Part shown: positions 24,397-34,530 of the stretch, one piece after another | Position numbering within the stretch: position 1 is the stretch's first letter | Layout: each line of letters starts with the position of its first letter | Source: Nemertoderma westbladi | Lineage: Eukaryota; Xenacoelomorpha; Nemertodermatida; Nemertodermatidae | DNA: 44,539 bases | Direction: 5' to 3' | NCBI GenBank assembly: GCA_032718475.1 | Contig: JAUCBJ010002773.1 | Location: 1-44,539 of the forward strand | Notes under the pieces: generated by a model | The model's input: the letters and a program-made list of their open reading frames with translations, nothing else | Databases searched by the model: none | What the model was told of the DNA's origin: nothing | Translations under genes and position numbers: made by a program

Positions 24397-27376
24397 CTAT
24401 ATCGCGTTGAAGAATTCAAGGATGCGAGAGTGCCTAGATGAGAATGATTTATTCTGGAGGTTGTAACAATTTGTGATGAGATCCATTTTTATGCGATCGC
24501 TTGTTGACATCGAACCACAATTCATCCTTGTCAACAATGCTTCCTTATTATACTGGAAGGTGAGGAGAGAAGAAATGTGTGGCATCGGATAAAAATTGTT
24601 GCATTTACTGTAAGAGCTGCCGAGACCAACATAGCTGGAGTGAGGATCAGAGTGGGTTTGCAAAGATATTCGTAGGATAGATTGCAGTGTTGGATTTGGA
24701 CATTGTGTACATCGGGTTATTGTACCAATTGAGGCAGAGAATGCTTCCATAGATATCGGTTTGCAATGCAGTATACTGAGAATGGTGTGATTATTGACAT
24801 ACGTCCCAAGGCACAGTAGGCCACGAAGGATTTTTCTGTAGTGGACATCTAAGTGCGCTATGTCGCTGGATGATAACGAACCAATGAGGAACTTTAAGCT
24901 ATATAAAATGTTGGGGACACCGATTACCTTCCATAAGTGACTAAGGATGTCGGTATGCAGCCAACGAACGGTCCAACTGTTTCTATGAAATGTGTCAGCG
25001 GCTGAAGCGATTATTCGAATGCAGTCGGCCAGTCTATTCGATGTAGATGTAAATTTGAAGCCCAAGAATGTTAATGATGGCTTTGCGGGTACTAGGGTCC
25101 CATTTATGTTAAGGAATGTTGGTGTCGCAGTGTCCGTACACTTTTTCCCTCGGCAGATGATCCACTTAGTTTTTGTCTGTTCAATGTCAAGGTTGATCTC
25201 ATTTAGGCCCGATACGACCCGATAATGTTGGGGATAGCAGAGATCCCTGTTTAAGGCCCCTGATCAATGCGATGCCGTCACCACTTATAATGGATCCAAA
25301 TTTCAAAAACGCAACAGTGTATGTGTAGTATGAGAGAATGGCAAGACAGATGTGCGGGTTTAGGTGTTCTGTTAACTTGTTGAACAGGGTAATGTAGTCT
25401 ACATTGTCGAACGCTGCAGTGATGTCGAGCTGACACATAAAAACTGTGTTCCCCCGGCTCCTATGATGTTCCAGACATTCCAGAACAGTGCCAAGTATAA
25501 GGTCTGAACCGATTTTGGATTGGTAGGCCAGTTGGGACTGCATAATAAAATTTGGGGAGGAGAGGTATTCGCACAGGATGATGGCTTCAAATATTTTGGC
25601 TAGAACGCTGACCGTGGCGATTGGACGATATGAGGTAGCCATGAGAGGGTTACGCCCTTTCCCTTTGAATAGGTGTGTGACGATGGTATCGCCTAAGGGC
25701 TTTGGAACATTTCCTAGTCGGAAGCAGGCATTATATATGTCCGCTAGTACAGGGCAGATGAAATCAGGATCTAAGGCGAGAAACAGCTCTACGACGAGAG
25801 ATGATGTGTCTGGAGCTTTCCCCTTCGACAGCTCGCTTATAGCCCTCCTTATTGTTATTTCTGATATGGTTGGGATGTCGGTCTGTTTGCATTTGTCATT
25901 GAGATCATTTGTCAAGTGCTCTATGGATGAGTCATATTCAGACCCCTTTGTGTGCCCCTTGGTTAGGTTGTTCCTGATAGTGTCTTGGAGTCCTTCATTG
26001 GGGGTGGTGTCACTTTTTGATTTGAAGCTTCTCCAGAACTGTCGGGGACTCTTCTTTAGCAATGATGACTTTCTGTGCACGTCGTTTGAAACTAGATTAC
26101 GAGATAACAGGTTTTTGAGTCTTCGAACTGATCTCCGTGAGTCCTTGTAGGCAGTTCCGTGTGCACTACCTTTGCCCTTCCCGTCCCTGCACCAAAGTTT
26201 ATATAATTGCTTGGTAGTTTTACAGCGTTCTCTCAGTGTGTTGCATCTAATACGGATATTCTTTGTGAATTTATGTTTCTTGTGAATAGGGAATGATGAC
26301 AACGCAGCATTGCATATTATCCGTTGGATTTCTGATGCCCAAGTATCTAAGTCTGAATACGCCCAGTCAACTGAGGACAATTTGGTTTCTGATAGGATCC
26401 TCCGAATATCATTCTCCACCAGGTTGCTGTAGTTGTTTATTTGTTCATTGGAAACCTTCGCCCACGCAAATCTCGTGATTTTGATGTTGTTATCATTACC
26501 TGTTCTGACCCTTGGTTCCTTTACATTGATGGTTATATTTACCTGGATAGGGACATGGTCGGACATATTGTTAATGGCATCGTCGTCAAAGACCCTTCCG
26601 GTTGTAATAAGGTCGAGTCCTGCTGATGTCGTAAGAACATGGTCAATATATGAAGCGCCATTACCCCGGAAGGTAGTAGTAGGGCCTGAGAACTTAGGTG
26701 TAGTGTCGGCGGCAAGGAGGTTAAAGGAGTTTAGGAACTCGTTGAGGCGACGTCCTCTTAGTGTCGCTTTACACCTACCATATCTGGGCCCTTGTAGTGG
26801 CCCAACATCCGCGTTCGTATCGGCTAATACAATTGGGAGGGTGTCTGGATTTGAATCGAGGATTGAGCCCAGTCTCCCCAAGAACTCCTCGTAGGCTGAG
26901 CATCCCCTCGAGGGGTCAGGTGCATAGCAAGATAATAATAGAAGTGGGATGTCAAGACCATGATAGTTAGCTCTTAAACCTACTATGTCGTCTCCGGATG
27001 CGATTTCTGAAACATTGGTGAACATGGTTCGCCTGTACCATAGGGCCACTCCACCTGCGCCACGAGTTCGGTTTGGATTAGCCATGAGGTGAGAAACAGA
27101 GTATGTGCATTTAAAGTCACTATGGAATTCGCCGAGCAGTAGCTTACATTCAATGGTGTCGAGCCAGTGCTCCTGTATTGCCACGATGTCCAAGGATGAT
27201 AAGGGGTGATCAGAGTTTAGGCAGTCAGAAAGATATTTGATACCCGTGTTGAATCCCCGACAATTGTAGGTAGCCATTCGTATATGTTCATGTTTGGATG
27301 TGGGGCTGGGTTGCTGGGGTGGGGGATTTCCGTTAAACACGCTGCCTGTTAGATTGGTGTCCCTGTGATGGGGCAT
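24397..27376 (-). pseudogene. LINE ORF2: APE endonuclease plus reverse transcriptase, YADD box deleted
   Basis: ATG 27376 lies 44 bases inside ORF1 in another frame. Residues ~35-285 are an apurinic-like endonuclease with ATYNCRG (Asn 38), IQEHWL (Glu 69), LADTNAD (Asp 186, Asn 188), SYIDHVL and MSDHVPI (His 274). The RT follows, with SKGKAP, SYRPIATVSVLAKIFE, QLDITAAFDNVDY (first catalytic Asp) and GLKQGSLLSPTLS. The frame then ends at 25199, and coding resumes in a different frame at GLNEINLDIEQTKTKW, running to 24397. By comparison with related RTs roughly 50-60 residues, including the YADD active site, are absent at the join near 25210. With no active site the RT should be dead. The endonuclease part is undamaged, with its catalytic residues present. 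Confidence 0.85.
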
Positions 27377-30300
27377 GCCTGTGTTCTTGTCTACCTACTG
27401 GTATGTTGTGGGACTGTGGTTGAGCATCGGCCCATTGTCGAATACCTGTGGTCGATTTTGGTCGCCATCTGCGACAGGTGATACCGTCCGGCCAGTGGAA
27501 GTGGTCACCACATAGCAAGTCTTCGTCAAACCCGTTAATCGTGATACGCATGGTTCTGTGATTGTTGTTGATCCAGTATTTGCTATGATATACAGTAATA
27601 TTCTTATTCTCAAGGTATGATATAATATCTGTCTTGTGCCAGTTATCCAATCCAGACAGGAACAAATAGGAGTACGATGACCATTGAGAGTCATAGTGAT
27701 ATCCTGCATTGTTATTTCCCTTCCTTGGACGTTCCTGATGAGTGGGTCCGGGATTGTGATAAGCCTTCTGGTGGTAGTCTCTGCGTGTGGCATTGTACAT
27801 ATTGTGTTTGTCCCCATCCTTGAACTGGTGAGTTCCACTTTGTGCAACTGATGAGTGGGTATTGTTCTGGGTCACCTTGTTGTATCTCTTTGGATAGTAG
27901 TTACGATTTACCTCATGGTTAATCCCTGATTTATATTTACCATTATCGGCCAGCTGATGCCTTTGAAATGGTTCATTCTGGTTATGGTGGTACCTTCCTG
28001 ATAGCTGACAAGTTGTTGGAGTAGGAGTGACTGTTGGTTTAATATGATCAGAGATTGGTAGATACCTGTTTTCCGTGTCGATAGTGGTTGAATTCTTACT
28101 ATGCCCGTGTCGCGGTTGTTTCGCTAACCGTGCGGTGTGTTTTGTAGACGGTACCGACCATTCCGTATTTGGTAGGTTTGGAAGATTCGATGGACTTGAA
28201 CTAGCTTCAATAGGGCTGGTGCTGCCTACTGTAGAATCAATGATAATATAATCGCTTAGGATGCCTTCAGTATGTGGGCCAGCTAGGTTTCCCGATGGTA
28301 GTTGTGTTTGTGTTTGTGGGCCAGAATCGATGTTACTCTGTTTAAGAATGTCAGACACCTTTGCTTCGAGAACCATTCCTTTATACCTCTCATGGTTCAA
28401 TTCTTCTTTTATCTTAACATTGTCCTCTTTTAGTTGATCACACTTGTTTTCCACCATGCATAATCTGGCCTGCAATGTTGCTACAGCTGTTATAAGGTCC
28501 TGTTTGAGTTGATCGTAAGAATTACTGTCACCGGTGTAAGTACTCGAATGGACCTTTCTGAGCCGCTTTCTGCAGGATTCTGTGAATCTGTGGTCTTTTA
28601 CCGATTGCAAAAGCTCATAGACGTCAAGGGAAAGTTCCCGCGTGGATGTTCTAGGTGATAGTTCAAGGCTTACCGCTTGTGTGGGGAGCATATATGTTTT
28701 GACGTCATTAAATAGGAGGTTCCTAATTGTGTTTCTCTTGTCGTCAGTGTAACCCTTTAATGTTTTAATGCATTTCTGCTTGGTTTCGTGTAATAGGGGG
28801 CGCAGGTCACAATTCTTATACGTTGGAAAACAGGTAGTTTTTATTTTGACATAGGGCGGTGCCGCATCGTCGCTATGATATACGTCATCGTCGGGACGGT
28901 GGGCGAATGTTGGGAGGTGGTTTCCCTGGTCATTACGGTTAGCTGGTGTTGCCGTGTTGTCATATGAATTTTCAAAGCTTGCATTTAATTGTGTGTCAGT
29001 CAGGTCAATCTTTACATCCGAAAGACTCTTCTGTATCCATTGGCGGAGATTGGTGGATTCTGAGCGTCCTTTGAGGACTCGGTTACTTCCGGAAGCCAGA
29101 GCCACTGCGTATAGGCATACAAAGCCGCCACAGTCGTAATCATTCGTTTGTCCGACGAATGGTCGTTTTACTTTAACATCTACCTCCCAATCCTCTGGTA
29201 AGCCGAGTACTTTGTTTATTAAATTCAATAGGCTACAGATTGAACGAGCTCTGGGTTCGTGTTTCGGCGAGGATGATGACAAGCTGTCGAGTGTGTATAC
29301 TTTCCTGCTCTTCTGTTCAGCGACATGCAGAACAAGGTGATTATTCTTAGGGTCTTTCTTTTCGATGCACTCCGGAAAGAGCATTAGTGGTGTAGTTGTT
29401 GGATTGCAGATAGTAGTAATATATTTTATTGCACTGGCTATGTCAAAGCCTCCCTGATTGAGTTTCATGCAAAGTGTTGAGTCCACGCAGCTTATGTTGC
29501 CCACTTGTCGTTCCAGAATGGAAATAAATGAGTCTACAATAAGGGTGGAGAGGTGGGACTCATCATCGAAGTAATCCCAGTCAGGGTCAGATGGTTTGAG
29601 TATAACAAGGCCTCTCGGTCCTGGTTTAGAAGTTGCAGCCAGCACAACGTCCTCTTCATTAAAGCCATTAGATACATCGGGGAAAACGGGGACATACTCG
29701 TTATCTGTTTCCCTGGACAGGTCAGTCTCTTCTATAGAGTTCTTCAGAGCAGTGAAGATCGGCGAACCAGTTGAGTAAATGGTTGGGGCATTCGAGGATG
29801 AACCACGGCATGATGTTGTGGTCGCCGGAGCAGTAAAAACAGAACCGAAACTAACTTTTGGGGTCTTTGGACCAATTAAACCGGGGCGACGACCAGCTGT
29901 CAGGTTCGTTGGCGCTGTCAAATCTGGGCCAAATCTGACTATTGGGGTCGTTGCAGCATTCAAACCCAAACGACAGCCAGCTGTCAAGGACGCCGGAGCA
30001 GTATAAACCGGACCGAAACGGACATTCGAGGTCATTGGAGCATTCAAAGCCGAACTACAGACAGCTATTGAGGTCATCGGAGCATTAAAAACCGAGCCCC
30101 GATCTACTTTTGAGGTCATTGGAGCGTTCAGAACTGAACCATGCTCGGCAATGGAGGTCATCGGAGCGGTAAAGATCGAACCGAAACTGACTCTTGAGGT
30201 CGTTGGTGCATTCAAAGCCAAACCAACTCCACCTGGGGAGGTCGTCGGAGCGGTAAGGACCGAACCGAAACAAACTTTTGAGGTCATTGGAGCATTCGAA

Positions 30301-32849
30301 ACCGGACCAAACCCACCTCGGGTGGTTGTAGGAGCAATGAAAACCGAACCGAAACGAACTTTTGAGGTCGTCGGAGCATTCAAAACCGAGCCACCACCAA
30401 CCGTTGATGACAATGGATCAGCAAAGACTGAACCGAGAGAGACCTTTGAGGTCATCGGAGCATTCGAAACCGAGCCACAACCATTGTTGGAGGTTGTCGG
30501 AGCTGTATGAACAGAACCAAAGTCCATTGATGCATTGATTTCGACTCCTTCTGTGATGGTCGTTGGAATTTTGGAGAATGGACCCCTACCCATTCCTACT
30601 GGAGAAATTGAAGGAGCCGGTGGTATGGGGTTCTGATTTTTCTTATAGCGTTTAGGTGGGTTTGCATTCCTTTTCGGTTGCAGTGTTTTAACCTTAGATA
30701 AAATGGCCTTACTTCTCGTATACGGCTTGTGGGTTTGATGCTCCTCTGGAGATGGGGAATAATCTGTGGAACCAGGACATGCTACCTCTTGGTATTTCCT
30801 TCGGTGGCCCCCGGGGTTGTTCCTTTTCAGTTCATTTACACAGGGAGACATGCGGGATGGTGGTGCATGGGCGACTGTGATCTGTCTATGTGGGATACAG
30901 GGGCTAGCCATGGATTCTACTGTGGGTGTGGTACAAGCGGACCCCATATGGGACTCCTCAGTAGGTGTAATGGGTGTCCCTATAGTAAAGACTGCTTGTG
31001 GGGGAATAGGGCCAAGTGTTTGTGTATTGTGGATTGGTGTCCCTATTGTGGGGTTACCCTTGTTAATACCACCTAAATATACTACTTCATTACCGTTAAG
31101 AAAGTCAGTAGATTCATGTACATTAAAATAAGAAGGATCAACAAATTGGTTTCCCCAAAAATAATTCTCAGGAGAACTAGAGTTTTGATTGACCTTATTG
31201 TACAGAGAGCTGTCTAGCACAGCGTGTATGTCAATGCTCCCAGAGTTAAATGTACTTGAACTATTAAGTTCCCACCTTTTAGGTCTTGGTTCCATGCATG
31301 TGGTAGATGGGCCCACCCAAGCCGGGTCATTGGCTGTATGGATGACCGGACCTACCCGACTTGGGTGTACCTTGGTTATACTAGGGTTTATCTGGTTTAT
31401 TCCTGCTTTCCACATCGACCCAACCGCCGGATCGCTCGGGTTTATTCCGGTTTTCGTCGTCGACCCAACCGCCGGATCGCTCGGGTTTATTCCGGTTTTC
31501 GTTGTCGATCCATCCGCCGGATCGCTCGGGTTTATTCCAGTCTTCGTCGTCGACCCATCCGCCAGGTCGCTCGGGTTTATTCCGGTTTTCGTCGTTGACC
31601 CATCCGCCGGATCGCTCGGGTTTATTCCGGTTTTCGTCGTAGACCCATCCGCTGGATCGCTCGGGTTTGTTCCGGTTTTTGTCGGCGACCCATCCGCCGG
31701 ATCGCTCAGGTTTATTCCGGTATTTGTCGTCGACCCGTCCGCCGGATCGCATGGGTTTATTCCGGTTTTCGTCGTCGACTCATCCGCCGGATCGCTCGGG
31801 TTTAATCCGGTTTTCTTCGTCGACCCATCTGCCGGATCGCTCGGGTTTATTCCGGTCTTCGTCGTCGACCCATCCGCCGGATCGCTCGGGTTTATTCCGG
31901 CGTTAGTCGTCGATCCATCTGCCGGATCGCTCGGGTTTATTCCAGCTTCCATCGTCGACCCATTCGCCGGGTTTATTCCGGTTTTCGTCGTCGACCCATC
32001 CGCGGGATCGCTCGGGTTTATTCCAGATTCCGTCGCCGACCCATTCGCCGGGTTTATTCCGGTTTTCGTCGTCGACTCATCCCCCTGATCGCTCGGATTT
32101 AATCCGGTTTTCGTCGTCGACTCATCCGCCGGATCGCTCGGGTTTAATCCGGTTTTCTTAGTCGACCCATCTGCCGGATCGCTCGGGTTTATTCCGGTCT
32201 TCGTCGTCGACCCATCCGCCGGATCGCTCGGGTTTATTCCGGCGTTAGTCGTCGATCCATCTGCCGGATCGCTCGGGTTTATTCCAGCTTCCATCGTCGA
32301 CCCATTCGCCGGGTTTATTCCGGTTTTCGTCGTCGACCCATCCGCGGGATCGCTCGGGTTTATTCCAGATTCCGTCGTCGACCCGTTCGCCGGGTTTATT
32401 CCGGTTTTCGTCGTCGACTCATCCGGCGGATCGCTCGGATTTAATCCGGTTTTCGTCGTCGACTCGTCCGCCGGATCGCTCGGGTTTAATCCGGTTTTCT
32501 TCGTCGACCCATCCGCCGGATCGCTCGGGTTTATTCCGGCATTAGTCGTCGACCCATCCGCCGGATCGCTCGGGTTTATTCCGGTTTTCGTCGTCGACCA
32601 GTCCGCCGGTTTTATTTCGGCTTTCATCGACCCGTCAGCCGTGTCGCTCGGGTTTATTCCGGCTTTCATCGTCGGCTCATCCGCCGCTGTTTTGGGTTCC
32701 TTTGTTGACGTCAGTCGACGGCTCAGCGCAGTCAGTTCGTCCAGCGGCGGCGGGGGCGGGGGTGCCGGACCCCTGCTGCGCGTGTGCGGAGCTCCCTGCA
32801 CTTTCCTTGGGGAATGTTGTACGGGCATCCTCCTGGTGCCTAGTAGCAT
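27333..32849 (-). CDS. LINE ORF1 protein with Ulp1/SENP-like cysteine protease (1838 aa)
   Basis: Residues ~70-485 are about 27 copies of a 15-residue GINPSDPADGSTTKT-type repeat. Residues ~680-740 are basic. Residues ~780-1020 are a 14-residue GSVxNAPTTSKVxF-type repeat. Residues ~1090-1275 form a C48 (Ulp1/SENP) peptidase domain with HLVLHV (His ~1171), YTLDSL (Asp ~1188) and QTNDYDCGGF (Gln 1234, Cys 1240), so the catalytic set is present in the right order and spacing. Residues ~1446-1505 are a coiled coil. Residues ~1728-1800 look like the RNA-binding end of LINE ORF1 proteins, with FHWPDGITCRRWRP. Ulp1-type enzymes process or remove ubiquitin-like proteins; Polintons and some plant Mutator-like elements carry them too. 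The role here (cleaving ORF1p itself or deSUMOylating host proteins) is unknown. The frame is open throughout. The start codon chosen is the first ATG of the frame; an alternative ATG lies seven codons later. Confidence 0.85.
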   Translation of the reverse strand: MLLGTRRMPVQHSPRKVQGAPHTRSRGPAPPPPPPLDELTALSRRLTSTKEPKTAADEPTMKAGINPSDTADGSMKAEIKPADWSTTKTGINPSDPADGSTTNAGINPSDPADGSTKKTGLNPSDPADESTTKTGLNPSDPPDESTTKTGINPANGSTTESGINPSDPADGSTTKTGINPANGSTMEAGINPSDPADGSTTNAGINPSDPADGSTTKTGINPSDPADGSTKKTGLNPSDPADESTTKTGLNPSDQGDESTTKTGINPANGSATESGINPSDPADGSTTKTGINPANGSTMEAGINPSDPADGSTTNAGINPSDPADGSTTKTGINPSDPADGSTKKTGLNPSDPADESTTKTGINPCDPADGSTTNTGINLSDPADGSPTKTGTNPSDPADGSTTKTGINPSDPADGSTTKTGINPSDLADGSTTKTGINPSDPADGSTTKTGINPSDPAVGSTTKTGINPSDPAVGSMWKAGINQINPSITKVHPSRVGPVIHTANDPAWVGPSTTCMEPRPKRWELNSSSTFNSGSIDIHAVLDSSLYNKVNQNSSSPENYFWGNQFVDPSYFNVHESTDFLNGNEVVYLGGINKGNPTIGTPIHNTQTLGPIPPQAVFTIGTPITPTEESHMGSACTTPTVESMASPCIPHRQITVAHAPPSRMSPCVNELKRNNPGGHRRKYQEVACPGSTDYSPSPEEHQTHKPYTRSKAILSKVKTLQPKRNANPPKRYKKNQNPIPPAPSISPVGMGRGPFSKIPTTITEGVEINASMDFGSVHTAPTTSNNGCGSVSNAPMTSKVSLGSVFADPLSSTVGGGSVLNAPTTSKVRFGSVFIAPTTTRGGFGPVSNAPMTSKVCFGSVLTAPTTSPGGVGLALNAPTTSRVSFGSIFTAPMTSIAEHGSVLNAPMTSKVDRGSVFNAPMTSIAVCSSALNAPMTSNVRFGPVYTAPASLTAGCRLGLNAATTPIVRFGPDLTAPTNLTAGRRPGLIGPKTPKVSFGSVFTAPATTTSCRGSSSNAPTIYSTGSPIFTALKNSIEETDLSRETDNEYVPVFPDVSNGFNEEDVVLAATSKPGPRGLVILKPSDPDWDYFDDESHLSTLIVDSFISILERQVGNISCVDSTLCMKLNQGGFDIASAIKYITTICNPTTTPLMLFPECIEKKDPKNNHLVLHVAEQKSRKVYTLDSLSSSSPKHEPRARSICSLLNLINKVLGLPEDWEVDVKVKRPFVGQTNDYDCGGFVCLYAVALASGSNRVLKGRSESTNLRQWIQKSLSDVKIDLTDTQLNASFENSYDNTATPANRNDQGNHLPTFAHRPDDDVYHSDDAAPPYVKIKTTCFPTYKNCDLRPLLHETKQKCIKTLKGYTDDKRNTIRNLLFNDVKTYMLPTQAVSLELSPRTSTRELSLDVYELLQSVKDHRFTESCRKRLRKVHSSTYTGDSNSYDQLKQDLITAVATLQARLCMVENKCDQLKEDNVKIKEELNHERYKGMVLEAKVSDILKQSNIDSGPQTQTQLPSGNLAGPHTEGILSDYIIIDSTVGSTSPIEASSSPSNLPNLPNTEWSVPSTKHTARLAKQPRHGHSKNSTTIDTENRYLPISDHIKPTVTPTPTTCQLSGRYHHNQNEPFQRHQLADNGKYKSGINHEVNRNYYPKRYNKVTQNNTHSSVAQSGTHQFKDGDKHNMYNATRRDYHQKAYHNPGPTHQERPRKGNNNAGYHYDSQWSSYSYLFLSGLDNWHKTDIISYLENKNITVYHSKYWINNNHRTMRITINGFDEDLLCGDHFHWPDGITCRRWRPKSTTGIRQWADAQPQSHNIPVGRQEHRHAPSQGHQSNRQRV
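29790..30520. repeat. 42 bp coding minisatellite in ORF1 (~18 units)
   Basis: It codes on the minus strand for 14-residue units of the form GSVFTAPTTSKVxF, alternating between TAP- and NAP-type units. It is more diverged than the 45 bp array at 31395-32640 and unrelated to it. The frame is preserved throughout, which suggests it evolved under coding constraint or expanded inside a working gene. Confidence 0.82.
31395..32640. repeat. 45 bp coding minisatellite in ORF1 (~27 units)
   Basis: On the + strand the unit reads GTCGACCCATCCGCCGGATC followed by GCTCGGGTTTATTCCGGTTTTC. It codes for the 15-residue GINPSDPADGSTTKT repeat on the minus strand. Copies vary, several are shortened by 15-18 bases in frame, and a block near 31795-32095 recurs near 32115-32425. 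All length changes keep the frame. The stretch is much richer in CG dinucleotides than its surroundings. Confidence 0.9.
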
Positions 32850-32946
32850 GTAGTCGTATGATAAATGGTTGGCTATTCTGCTTATAAATTATGTTCTGTT
32901 ATATTATTGACAACGTGAATTAATAAATTTAAATAAAATAATTAAA

Positions 32947-33634
32947 ATGATTAGCAATCATATAGAGCTTGGATTAGGTGAAAGCACGTCAGGTCAATTA
33001 CCAACTAATGCGTAGCGGCGCATGCAAATCCAACAACTTAGAAACATAAGTAAAACATTCACAGGAGACTCACTAAATTTAAGAGAGGAGTGGCCTATTT
33101 CCTGAAGATCGCGAAGCTATGCTCGTGTATTATGCTAACCTACAAGACATGGCGCCACACTATAGCTTCGAATACCTAGCAAGGATAGACAGAGACCATC
33201 GACTGCGTGTTGAAGCGGGGACGGATTGGGACAAAGAAATCCGTATAAGGAAACCCAATCCGGAAGATTTAATACGCTCCTGCTACCGTTGTGAGTATTG
33301 GCACCTTGGCCCATGTTCTGCGACAAATTTGCAGAAAACGAAACGCCCATTTAACATGTTTAACACACCTGGGCGGGGGTACCAGGCTGATGTGCACGAT
33401 GGACGTCCTCATTGCACTTACAGATGGTGTGGCAAGACCGGACACACATATGAGCAATGTTACAAGCGAATGCGCGCAGAATCAGCAGAACAAGCCGGTG
33501 TAGCGCTTGATTCAGCACAGGGCTTCCGAAGTTCTGCATCTGAAACAGGGTCGGCAGCGAATCTACCAAAAATTATACCGAAAAAGTTTGCGGGAAATTT
33601 CACGCAATCCAAAGTTCAGCAGCCCCCTATTTAG
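32947..33634 (+). pseudogene. gag of the YR retrotransposon, 3' part, damaged
   Basis: Reading resumes on the far side of the nested LINE. From 32947 the frame is broken by a TAG at 33013-33015, then runs to a TGA at 33103-33105. There the coding continues in another frame, through EDREAMLVYYANLQDMAP and on to 33634. The pattern (an acidic helix before YYANLQDM, a RIDRDHRLR stretch, then cysteine clusters CYRCEYWHLGPC and CTYRWCGKTGHTYEQC) matches the C-terminal half of DIRS-type Gag, which ends in zinc-knuckle-like Cys/His motifs for RNA binding. The second motif has spacing C-x4-C-x4-H-x4-C, not the usual C-x2-C. One stop and one frameshift make it a pseudogene unless they are sequencing errors. 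Confidence 0.72.
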
Positions 33635-33966
33635 ACACATGAGTCATTAGCCATGAACTAGATAACTCAAACAGCAGACTATTATTATATTCTCTTGAAT
33701 ACATATATAATCAAACCATTGTTTATATTTCTTAATTTTTTTTTTTTTGCATGTGCGTCATATACTACGAATAATCCTGTGCAAGCGCACTGCAATACTT
33801 GCTTATTGAAATTTACTTTATAACTCATAAATTACTCACGTGCCATACATATTTAGGTTCGCAAATACAGTATGTGTTCCTCTTAATTATTAAGTACATG
33901 TATCGTTTTGTGAGAAATATTTAATAATAAATTTTATAAAAGTTTTATTTATTTTGTTTGTTACTT

Positions 33967-34530
33967 TGTTGCATCTCACTTTGACCACAGTGTCGTTCCT
34001 GGCACTAGTCTCATATTGACGTTTGTGTCTCACTTTGACCACAGTCAGTATCGTTTCTGGCTATAGAGTATTATATTGACCTTTGTGTCTCACTTTGACC
34101 ACAGTGTCGTTCCTGGCACTAGAGTCTCATATTGACCTTTGTGTCTCACTTTGACCACAGTGTCGTTCCTGGCACTAGAGTCTCATATTGACCTTTGTGT
34201 CTCACTTTGACCACAGTGTCGTTCCTGGCACTAGAGTCTCATATTGACCTTTGTGTCTCACTTTAACCACAGTGTCGTTCCCGGCACCAAAGTCTCATAT
34301 TGACCTTTGTGTCTCATTTTGACCACAGTGTCGTTCCTGGCACCAAAGTCTCATATTGACCTTTGTGTCTCACTTTGACCACAGTGTCGTTCCTGGCACC
34401 AAAGTCTCATATTGACCTTTGTGTCTCACTTTGACCACAGTGTCGTTCCAGGTACTAGAGTCTCATATTGACCTTTGTGTCTCACTTTGACCACAGTGTC
34501 GTTCCCGATACAAGTGTTTCACATTAGCCC
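33967..34530. repeat. 56 bp minisatellite between gag and RT (10 units)
   Basis: The unit begins GTGTCTCACTTTGACCACAG and ends in CTCATATTGACCTTT. Copies start at about 33971, 34027, 34085, 34141, 34197, 34253, 34309, 34365, 34421 and 34477. The inner copies are spaced exactly 56 bases and nearly identical; the outer ones are diverged. Not a multiple of three and full of stops, so non-coding. Confidence 0.93.

Larger units (their letters stand above)
23982..32880 (-). mobile_element. APE-type LINE with Ulp1 protease in ORF1, nested in gag
   Basis: A non-LTR retrotransposon on the minus strand of about 8.9 kb: a short 5' region (about 32880-32850), ORF1 (32849-27333), ORF2 (27376-24397) and a 3' UTR of about 400 bases ending in a small hairpin and a pentamer tail. 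Full length by ORF content, so not 5'-truncated. I could not identify a target-site duplication, so the 5' boundary is approximate. Endonuclease type and the 3' hairpin plus microsatellite tail point to the CR1/L2/jockey assemblage, but the clade is not resolved. Confidence 0.82.

Noticed and set aside
27333-32849. Host SUMO-protease gene
   Set aside because: The frame overlaps a LINE endonuclease/RT by 44 bases and ends in LINE ORF1-type domains, so it is part of the retrotransposon.
29553-32853. Plus-strand frames opposite ORF1 (up to 299 codons)
   Set aside because: They mirror the 42 and 45 bp coding repeats and have no independent signature.
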